A stretch of 64,000 nt of DNA, taken from assembly GCA_950022295.1 (NCBI GenBank), contig OX465600.1, positions 7,502,001-7,566,000 of the forward strand, written 5' to 3'. This DNA comes from Bromus sterilis. Lineage: Eukaryota > Streptophyta > Magnoliopsida > Poales > Poaceae. Each line of letters starts with the position of its first letter. Within the stretch, counting starts at the first letter, position 1. The notes under the pieces were generated by a model, which searched no databases, was not told where the DNA came from, and saw nothing but the letters and a program-made list of their open reading frames with translations. Positions 56,501 to 64,000 of this stretch are shown in pieces. The position numbers and the translations under genes were made by a program.

Positions 56501-59419
56501 TTCCTGGCATGCCAAAGAAGGAGTGCCAAATTCAGAGGTCATGTGTAGCACTGCCTCAAGTACCACACTACAGTGACCTTTTGCGCCCGTGTACATCCCC
56601 TGCCAAGAAAATGGACAGTTCTTTCATTCCCAATGCATGCAGTTGATGCTTCCAAGCATCCCAGGAAATCCTCTTGCTTCATTCTCTGCTAGGATCCAAG
56701 CAGTGTCTTCAACATTGGGTGCTCGCAAGTACTGTCCTCCAAAGCAGCCCACCACTGCTCTGCAAAACTTGTATGTACAATGAAGGGCGGTGGACTCGGC
56801 CATGCGTGCATAGTCTTCCTGTATATCACTAGGAGCTCCGTATGCAAGCATCCTCATGGCCATTGTGCACTTTTGAAATGAGGAGAACCCAACTGTGCCG
56901 GTGCAATCTTTCTTGCAACTGAAATAGCTGTCTTACTCTCGGAGTGAATTGACAATGCGAAGAAAGAGCTTTCGGCCCATGCGATACCGGCACCGGAATA
57001 CCTTCTCGCCGTGCAGGGGAACATCGGCAAAGTAGTCGGTGTAGAGCAAGCAATAGCCCTCCGAACAACACCTCTCTTTTGCCTTCCGGCGACCCATCTT
57101 GGAGCCACCTCGCTGCGGCGCCGTGTTGGCCGCGATCAGATCGGCCAGGGCGGCGAGCATCAGGATGTGTTCCTCGTCTTGGGCGCCGGCCTCTTCCTCC
57201 ATCAGCGCGGCGAACAACGCCTCGTCGTTGGAATCCATCAGTGCGGCGCGGCGTTCAGGCAATTCGTCGAACACCTGGCCGGCGTGGTGGGCGCGACCGG
57301 CCGCCGCTTTCCTCGGCTAGGCACGACCAGCCGCCGGTGTGCTCGGCCAAGGTCGGGAGGAGGTCAGCGGGGGCGAGCTCTCCCCTTTTTCGGCGGGTTT
57401 GGTGGTGGAGCAACGGCTATTTTTGCGGCGGGGCGGCGCTGGCGACGGTGAGGTGGTGGGGAGAGTGGTGGCCGATTTGGTCGATTTGGACGATTTCACC
57501 TGACAGAGTGGGCCACTCGGCTCATTTCGCTTCGTCCGACGCCCCAAGGCGTCGCTGGACTCAAGTTCGGACCAATCCGGTGCTATTTGGGCTCTTGGGG
57601 GTGCGACTGGGCGAATTTCCTCCATCCGGCGCAAATAGCGCCGCCCTAGGGGGCCTCTTGGGGGCGCGACTGGAGATGCTCTAACAAAAGTAACCTTACA
57701 TCTTAGCCGTTAAAATTTGTGTAATTATATGCTGATATACGTATCAACGGTCATAAGTTGTTTTTGTGATATTTTCTAGCACACCTGTTTTTTTTCTGCC
57801 TAGCTCCTTATGTACATTAAATAAGGGGCACAGAGAATATGATTGTTTTCTCCGCATCTTACTTCGGCAGGGTGAAATCTTAGCTAACAATTCTATTGTT
57901 TGTCGTTATTAATTTTAGGACCACATGACTTTTCTGCTGTGCGACTACCGTCGAATACCACCTTGCAAGTATGATGCAATCATAAGCATGTAAGTGTTAC
58001 TACATTACGGCTGTGCTCTGTGACTTTGACAATACCCGTATGCATTGTTATACTTATGTATTCCTCTTCTGTGAATCAGCTGTATGATTGAACATGTTGG
58101 CCATGAATACCTGGACGAATTTTTTGCCTGCTGCGAGTCTTACTTGGCTGAAGATGGCATAATGGCCCTGCAGGTTAGTACATGACAAATATCATTGTTA
58201 ACTACTAAGTGTTCTTCTTTCGCAAAAGAAAGGAAAACCTAAGTGTGTTTCCAAACAACCTTCTGGCCGAATTCCACTACCCCCACGAACAACAACTAAG
58301 TAGCATATGCCCTATTTTGGTGCACAAGGACAAGGATTAGGCCTATTCTTTCGGATTGGCAGAAAAACCCAATCAAAGATACTTCTTCCTATCCAAAAAA
58401 GACAATCATGAACTAACCATTATCTGCAAATACATACATGTGTTTTCAGTTCATCTCAGTTCCAGACGAACGGTATGAGCAATACAGAACAAGGCCAGAT
58501 TTCATAAGGGAGTACATATTCCCTGGTGGTTGCCTTCCTTCTTTGTCCCGTGTAGTGTCTGCCATGACGAAATCAACGAGGTTCAGGTACGTTTTACATC
58601 AATTGATCGATGCTTGATTGGTTACTTCATGGTCATGGATTAATCTCCATCCATTAAACACTCCCTGATCTTGCTGTGCACTGGGTGTAGCATAGAGCAT
58701 GTCGAGAATATTGGGCCCCATTACTACACAACTCTGATGTGCTGGATGGACAAGTTCAATGCCAACAGAGAGTAAGTATTCCCCTGAAAAAGTAGCACTT
58801 GTCATTCACTATGGAAGAATCGTGTTGGCCAGTTAATTAGGAAAAACCTAGCGAAAACAAGACTAGGACATATGTCATATGTTCATTGAGCAAGTAAATT
58901 TGCTGTGACGATTATATACAAAATGCACCTATATAGTCACAGTTGGTTGCTCAGTTAGTATTAACTTCTTGCTGCTTTATTTTTCATGCAGTAAAATATT
59001 GGCCCTGGGCTTTGATGAGAAGTTCCTCCGTATATGGGAGTACTACCTCATATTCTCTGCGGCTGGTATGAAGGCAAGAGTAGTTGGAGATTACCAGGTA
59101 TGCATGCATGTATGCTCTAATGTATATATCACCTGCCTATGTCATTGCCAGACAAATGGAAGTTACGGTACTGTTAAAAAATATGACATTTTGGAATTCA
59201 GCACGATCTCCCACGACCATTACTTTTCACCGCAATTAATCATAAGCCTTAATAAAATTGTTAAATGTTTTAAATAGTGTCTGAGCCTTCACCTTTTTGC
59301 GGAAAGGAGCTACAGTATTAATCTAGGTATCCGTTGTGATGCTTGACTCTCTGACATATCTATACTGCATGCAGGTTGTTTTCTCTCGCCCAGGCAACCG
59401 TCGACTAGACCTGCCTTGA
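44538..59419 (+). CDS. plant cyclopropane-fatty-acid synthase, FAD oxidoreductase-CFAS fusion (24 exons, 864 aa)
   Basis: Exons: 44538-44732, 46951-47177, 47305-47410, 47729-47830, 47930-47989, 48113-48191, 48310-48460, 48546-48669, 49000-49177, 49328-49356, 49815-49963, 50040-50142, 50309-50404, 50489-50541, 50657-50780, 50963-51025, 51111-51170, 51277-51438, 57919-57989, 58080-58173, 58450-58586, 58691-58771, 58992-59097, 59375-59419; 2595 nt in frame. Residues 1-430 are a flavin amine-oxidase-like domain (VAVVGGGVSGLMAAHGLL, GGHART, GIWFCGAYQGHGFHEDGLK). Residues 470-864 are the CFA synthase: ISEHYDL, SAM site HHILDIGFGWGSLA (640-653), LSEEQLKYAE, MIEHVGHEY (713-720), WEYYLIFSAAG (830-840). 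The family adds a methylene from SAM across a phospholipid acyl double bond. Phe647 replaces the usual Cys of GCGWG. At exon 11, donor GTGAGT at 49964 was chosen over GTAACT because only it keeps frame. Confidence 0.93.
44733..46950 (+). other. intron 1 of CPA-FAS with degenerate MITE and GC-rich island
   Basis: The start resembles the intron after the orphan exon (GTCGGTCGG, then TTTCCTAGCGAGTGGGA against TTTTCTAGCGAATGGGA). A decayed Stowaway-like hairpin lies near 44890-44957. A dispersed-repeat tail is at about 45490-45585. A GC-rich island at 45890-46270 has open reading frames but no recognised domain; it may be a captured gene fragment. Confidence 0.5.
51680..52160 (-). mobile_element. 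LINE fragment in CPA-FAS intron 18
   Basis: The minus strand near 52085 reads AVCWTIWKTRNAAC, the tryptophan-rich motif that follows the zinc region in plant LINEs. Further text down to about 51700 fits the linker to RNase H. It is short and interrupted. Confidence 0.6.
52755..52845. mobile_element. Stowaway MITE in the left LTR
   Basis: Starts CTCCCTTTGTAAACTAATAT, ends TAGTTTACGGAGGGAG, TA on both sides. An internal copy of the flanking LTR text (TACATGGCTAATTATATACTCCCT) shows a local duplication or double insertion. Confidence 0.8.
52865..54980 (-). pseudogene. gag-protease-integrase head and RNase H tail remnants of the intron 18 Copia
   Basis: Reading leftward: gag starting GYVDIPCCLVIFDGTNYSDF at 54980. 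Two CxYCDRDxHPESDC-type motifs follow (CYYDRDGHPESDC and CVYCDRDAHPESDC), then protease VLDSGASFHIY, then the integrase zinc region with CEDCRLGK. The frame shifts at least twice. A jump to the RNase H terminus marks the deletion. Confidence 0.85.
55664..57681 (-). mobile_element. PIF/Harbinger element with broken transposase (2018 bp)
   Basis: Ends GAGCATCTCTAGCCGTTCGG and the complement of GCGACTGGAGATGCTC; target duplication TAA at 55661-55663 and 57682-57684. It is inserted in the 5' LTR of the Copia, itself in CPA-FAS intron 18. It is related by its ends to 42208-44176 and encodes a transposase remnant. Confidence 0.9.
55947..57274 (-). pseudogene. PIF/Harbinger (DDE) transposase, frameshifted
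   Basis: N-terminal part 57274-56933 (MFDELPERRAAL..., RYRMGRKLFLRIVNSLRE); middle 56863-56624 (MRMLAYG, GFPGMLGSINCMHWE, which covers the first DDE aspartate region); C-terminal part 56327-55947 (CRKDVERAFGMLQSRF, the DDE-glutamate region, and CCVILHNTIIE). The pieces are in two frames, with stops between 56624 and 56330. It does not look able to code for an active enzyme. Confidence 0.85.
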
Positions 59420-60700
59420 TGGCTGTAGGCAAATATATCCTTATCTGATCATCCGTCCCAGTTTCACTTCTCGATAACCTACGGCCTTTTAACAAGTCAG
59501 CCCTGGAATGGTTCGTTCATACCGCCTGACTAGCTAATAAAGCAGGTGGTTTGGTGATCTACCTTCTTGTTTTAATCATGCAATCTTTAGTTTTTTCGTG
59601 GCAGTGCATTTTTATCTTTCAATAAGCTTGTATGTCCGCATGTGCGTATACAAGTACCTTAGCCTGATTACTAGAATTTCGAGAATTGTATGAATGTACT
59701 AAGTGGTTTAGTTGCTTTAATTTCTATTGCAAAGAGTTTATTTCCTTCAATGTAGCTTTTCGTGTGTTCCGTGTTTGATATTGAGGAAATCATGGATCTG
59801 GGTTGCTCCTCTCCCCTTACGAGTTGAAGTGACGCCTAAGTGCATCTCTGTCGAACCCTGAAACCCCTAAACGCCTAGGTGTGTGGTCTCTAATCGATTT
59901 GTAGAAACTGAACCCCGCAACCACAATCTGAATTACAATTCCCCCCGCGTTGTGCATCCGTATTCCACTTGATCATTAACATAAACTTCACAACTAACTT
60001 TATGGTTGCATTAACAGAAGCTGCCAGCTTATTGATTTGAACCGATCATTAAACAACATAGCTCAAAAATAAAATATGTATCAACGTCTGTGACTTTTTC
60101 AAAGTTCTGGTTTTATGGGAGTCTCTCGCCAAAATCCAGCTCACGGCCAACTTCCGCCGGCCTCTTGCTTAGAATGTGGCGGCGGGATGGTAGAAACAGA
60201 GTTCAGTGCGTCAGGAACAAGGCAATGGACACCTTGGTCATGCTCATTACCTGCAAGGAGCAAGCTATGCATTGTCTTCCATGCGAACTTGCTGCCAAGG
60301 CCTCTACGACAGGAGATGGACGCACGGCTACATGGTTACGATGCTGTTACGATAGCTACCAATCGACCTGCCATCGTGCCTGTGAGGTTTTTTTACTAGG
60401 TTTTGCATGCACACACACAATAGGCCAGTACTAATCACTTTCGTGGAATGCGTTTTCACGGGTGCTATGACCACGGGTGGCGCAGAGAGGGTCACATGCA
60501 TGCTGACACGTACCCGGCCATGGTACGCAGGCTGCAGGCACATGCGCCATGCGCAGCAGTACGCGGCAAAAATCTACTGTTTCACTTTTTAATAAGATTA
60601 TTTTTCACATGGTCCCTTCTACCATGTTAAAATTGTCCAATGGCACATATAGGTTTCTTTGGTTTACATGGATTTCAAAGGAATTCCGAAGGATAACAAT
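59420..60700. other. CPA-FAS 3' UTR and following intergenic DNA
   Basis: AATAAA at 59536-59541, about 115 bp after the stop codon, is a possible poly(A) signal. Beyond 59800 there are short ORFs without domains, and text resembling the upstream cluster repeats (CGACCTGCCATCGTGC at about 60363 and 33128). No gene seen. Confidence 0.45.
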
Positions 60701-60701
60701 T

Positions 60702-60865
60702 TAGGATGTAAATTTAGAACTTTGAGGGTACCCTTCGATCCTCTTTAGTTCAACTAATAAATGCACTAGATTTTCATAATTCATTTCATTTTTAAAATTT
60801 TAGTTCACTTGATCGAACTAAGTAGGGTCAAAGAGTACCCTAAAGGTTCCAAATTAGCATCCCTA
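60702..60865. mobile_element. fold-back MITE, about 164 bp
   Basis: Inverted repeats of about 55 bp: left AGGATGTAAATTTAGAACTT...GGGTACCCTTCGATCCT; the complement of the right arm reads AGGGATGCTAATTTGGAACC...GGGTACTCTTTGACCCT. The loop is AT-rich. The class is not assigned. Confidence 0.65.
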
Positions 60866-60869
60866 TAAA

Positions 60870-63190
60870 ATATATTGTAGAAAAAATTCACTAAAGTATC
60901 CACAACCGTACTGGCCCTATGAGACCTTATACGAGTCCACGGGACACACTCGATCGTGCACGCAGATAATGACACGCACACCATTAATTTGCCATCCCGC
61001 GATCATGAATCTTAAATTGGATCTTCTAAATCCATAATGCTCATGAAACCATAGACTACATGTTACCGAACTACCGAAATTTGACATGCTATACTACTAC
61101 AAATTCTGACTAATGTTTGTCCACGCTCGCCCTTGCCTTTGTCTTTGCCCTTGTCCTTGCCGTCGTCGGTGCCGTCTTCTTTGTGAAAATAACAGTAAAA
61201 AAATGCAAAACAATAGACTCAAAACTTGACAAGGTTGAGACAAGGCACCATTGTAGTGGTTGCATCGCCACCCCAGTGTTGAGGCGTCAGTTCGACTTTG
61301 CTACAGGTCACCTGCCACGAGCCGCCGATGTCCTCCGATCGACACAGTCTATGGACGCGCATTCTCTTCCCAGCATTGCCAGAGAGCGAGGCGGACAGGC
61401 ATCTCCTCCTCGTGACCCAGGGGCGAAGATCCATGTTCATGGATCAGGAAATCTCCGAGTCAGATTCCCTGCCTGCTAAACCGAAGAAGGTTGGAGATCG
61501 TCGGAGAGGATCTTCGGGCAGAGTGGAGTGTCTAGAATTTTGTTCACAAAGTAAATGATGTCATATATGTGGGGGCGAGAGGTGGGCCATTGTGGGTCGA
61601 AACTGACATGCCAGACATGCCCGGGCACGTCCAAGCATCTCCATATCCGCCTAGGCTGGATATGGGGAGTGATGTTCAACTTGGATGTTTGGGACGGATT
61701 TACCCCTCCGATTAGGTGGAAAAATCATGTCCAGGAGGCATACAAGAAGGTCGCCCAGGCGTTCGAAACGAATATGGAGTCCCCAATTGTTGATGTTGTT
61801 AGAGCCATTTGATTTGTAGGAATGGATTCTTATTTCTATGTAGGAAAGGAATAGTTTTTAGGTTTAATGAACACGACAAATTATGAATCTTATTTCAACA
61901 GCAACACAACACAGGATGATAGCATTGGTACACATAGCATGATAACTTTATTACAACTTAGGAGTAGGTAACATTAGTACAATTTGCTTCATGATTTTTT
62001 GGTTCTTCTGTCCACACACAACACCTTTTCGAGTTCTCTGTGTTTCTTTTAGTTGGGACGAGGAGAGGTATGACTGCATTTGTCATGGTGTATTGACCCG
62101 CATTTTCTCGATTTCCTCGGCTTTGCAACGTCAAATGGGTGTTGCTTTCTTGCATTTTTGGACGCCCTTTTGTGCTAGACATTGGTGGATCAAGCACCAC
62201 TTTTGTGTTGGAGGATTAACATGCCTCCCCACTTGGGCATTGGAAGAGAAATATTTTTTAAAATTGTGTGAAAGAAAATGCTCCCTTGTTCGGTGTTAGG
62301 GACGATATCTTCTGGCTTCTACATCAGCTCCCGGTGTCGTGGATGAAGCATGGTATGTTTCACTCGCTGCGGCTGCCTTTGCTTCCTCTTTTTTTATTCG
62401 TCGCTTTTCTTTGCTGAGTCCTTAATAGTGTAATGAGTTCTTCTTTTAAAGCATACATGTGTCTTGTTGCCAACCTCTATCTATCTTTTGAAAGGCGGGT
62501 TTCTTTGGTTGATTCCTTGAAATTATCCTTAATAAGTGGTGCATAGCGCATGACGTTCCTCCTTTCTTCCGGCAATTATTTCTTAACCGTTGGCTCCTTC
62601 AAATCAAGTTGAATCAGGTCTTCTTTTGAAATTCCCCTCCTTAAAGTTAAAAATCCTTGGTAATTTCAATGTTTCTAGTGATAAAAAGTATTTTACCATA
62701 GCAAAAAATGGAAAGGGTGACCACTCACCTTCCGTGCGAACCTTTACCGTCTGGGACGCTCACGCTGCTGCTAAATCTGAGAAAGGTTACAAAAATGAAC
62801 CATACCTAAACCATACCTTTTTTTTTGCGATAATACCTAAACCATACATGTATGCATGTATCTTAGAACCATACCCAAACCATACCCATTTAATATTATT
62901 TTCAACCCAACCAAAACTAAACCCACTTCGTTTTCCACTTAAACCAAATTAAACCCAATACATAACTGTGGGTTTAAACCCAATAACTAACCATGATTTT
63001 GTATGTGCTTTTCATCCAACCTGAAGCTACAAATGCCTGTGTCTACAGACATCAAATGTGTCCTCTAATAAATGAGATTGTATTCATTCTAACATTCGAA
63101 CCTTTTACCCGCCGGGACGCTCACGCTGCTGCACACCAGCACATGGCTACACTAGTGAAGTGCGGGACGGTGAAATTAAAGGTGGCCACA
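60870..63190. other. intergenic DNA with unassigned ORF fragments
   Basis: ORFs near 61555-61812 (+) and 61958-62200 (-) have gene-like composition but no domain I recognise. The minus one (SSTKGRPKMQ...) faintly resembles the tail of FAR1/MULE-type proteins. A direct repeat of about 33 bp (GGGACGCTCACGCTGCTG) is at 62753-62772 and 63112-63131. Confidence 0.35.
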
Positions 63191-63198
63191 GTACTTAG

Positions 63199-63316
63199 TA
63201 CGTGTACAGTACTCGATCGGCTGCTGCACATGCAAACTCATGCATGCGTGTACGTAGTACGTGTACAGTACTCGATCGGCTGCTGCACATGCAAACTCAT
63301 GCGTGCGTGCGTGCTT
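63199..63316. repeat. 59-bp tandem duplication
   Basis: ACGTGTACAGTACTCGATCG...CATGCAAACTCATGC occurs twice with period 59 (63200 and 63259), followed by GTGC repeats. Confidence 0.8.
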
Positions 63317-63646
63317 GTGCATCGAAGATGCTCAGATTCATATCGATCGATCATGCATGCCGACAACTCGATCGACAGCCGTTGATATACGTACCGCCGT
63401 GTCCGGGTCCATCTCAAGCGTTGCTTAAATGTTACTGTGGCTTGTTTCGTCGTTTCAGCGTCACGTGGTCTCGATCTGCCCGATCAAGCTCAGCGTCGCC
63501 GGCCGGCCGAGCATTCAAGGGAGCATGCATGTGTTCAGTACGTACTTACTTGACAGGTTATTTTTTTTAATAGGAAAGATATTTTATTCCAATAGCAACA
63601 TTTTACGGAAAGTAGTGTGAAAGTACTTGAAAGGTGAACTTTCTTT

Positions 63647-64000
63647 CACTACCGGACTGAACGTAAACGCCGACGGTCGGTGTCTACGCCGACGGCCAAA
63701 TGTCGGGGGCGTCGGCGTAGATCTTGAGGAGAGTAGGATGATTGCGTGACCGTCGGCGTAAGAAAGCCGTCGGCGTAGATGGAGCTACGCCGACGGCCAC
63801 CGTCGGCGTAAGAAAAGCCGTCGGCATATAAACCGAACGTGAGATGGCGTTAAACGGCCTAACGGCACAACACCTACGCCGACGGCATTGCCCTCGGCGT
63901 ACGTTTTTCCTACAAAATAAAAAAATAATTTTAAAATTCAAAAAAAAATGAAAAAAAAAATAATAATTCAAAAAGGGATACGCCGACGGCATTGCCCTCG
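63647..64000. mobile_element. CACTA transposon end, truncated by the window edge
   Basis: Starts CACTACCGGACTGAACG and continues with many copies of the subterminal word CGCCGACGG in both orientations (for example near 63668, 63696, 63786, 63880 and 63981). Dense short subterminal repeats next to CACTA ends are typical of En/Spm-like elements. The rest lies outside the window. Confidence 0.75.

Larger units (their letters stand above)
52626..57686 (-). mobile_element. deleted Copia in CPA-FAS intron 18, carrying a MITE and a Harbinger
   Basis: The left LTR 52626-52859 and right LTR 55520-55663 plus 57685-57686 start TGTTAGGAAATATGCAACTT and end ...TAACA. Flanks AAAGC and AAAGT are a near-perfect 5-bp target duplication. 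The size difference of the LTRs is a MITE in the left one. The right LTR is split two bases before its end by a PIF/Harbinger element. Internal minus-strand pieces: gag (54980-54417); gag zinc fingers, protease and integrase head (54399-53275 and 53510-53133, with WVLDSGASFHI and WHHRVGHL); and the end of RNase H (53059-52865, ADFFTKAQT). Integrase core and reverse transcriptase are deleted. Confidence 0.9.

Noticed and set aside
57011..57684. Plus-strand ORFs of 146 and 201 aa
   Set aside because: They are antisense to the transposase N-terminus and run into the terminal repeat.

Overview
The window reads as nuclear DNA of a Triticeae grass (wheat, Aegilops or barley type). The evidence is many-exon genes with GT-AG introns, GC-rich 5' ends, abundant Stowaway and Tourist MITEs, Copia, CACTA, PIF/Harbinger and LINE elements, and plant-specific gene fusions. 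The genus is an inference; no marker here fixes it.

Layout. A broken LINE lies at 0.2-2.3 kb. A complete calreticulin gene (14 coding exons, 415 aa, C-terminal HDEL) follows at 3.5-7.0 kb on +. A complete OTU-type deubiquitinase gene (12 exons, 436 aa) occupies 9.2-13.2 kb on -. It is head-to-head with a gene for a mitochondrial uL14 (HUELLENLOS-type) ribosomal protein at 13.7-15.3 kb on +, and the shared 546-bp spacer carries four site II motifs. At 16.5-21.6 kb sits a structurally complete Copia retrotransposon. I see no difference between its 322-bp LTRs, its 1476-aa gag-pol frame is open, and its 5-bp target duplication is perfect. A single-exon NBS-LRR gene (928 aa) is at 22.4-25.2 kb on -. 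It is bracketed by two diverged copies of one segment: copy A was split by the Copia, copy B by a repeat-rich insertion, a LINE and MITEs.

From 32 to 60 kb the window is built around a plant cyclopropane-fatty-acid synthase gene, an N-terminal FAD oxidoreductase domain fused to a C-terminal SAM-dependent CFA synthase domain. The full gene runs from 44,538 to 59,419 on + (24 exons, 864 aa). Its reading frame is intact although intron 1 is 2.2 kb and intron 18 is 6.5 kb; intron 18 holds a LINE piece and a Copia that itself carries a MITE and a PIF/Harbinger element. Upstream, at 36,955, a second promoter plus exon 1 exists with no downstream exons, and a further splice-donor fragment lies near 40,045. 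The locus therefore shows repeated partial duplication. Between these copies are a deleted Copia (2.6 kb), a CACTA end carrying a 5S-rRNA-like stretch, and a PIF/Harbinger-like element without transposase.

The right end (60-64 kb) holds a fold-back MITE, short tandem repeats and the start of a CACTA element that leaves the window. The host genes do not form a pathway: they are neighbouring single genes for ER calcium/lectin chaperoning, deubiquitination, mitochondrial translation, immunity and lipid modification. All exon borders were set by hand from splice consensus, frame continuity and family knowledge; no transcript or database search was available.
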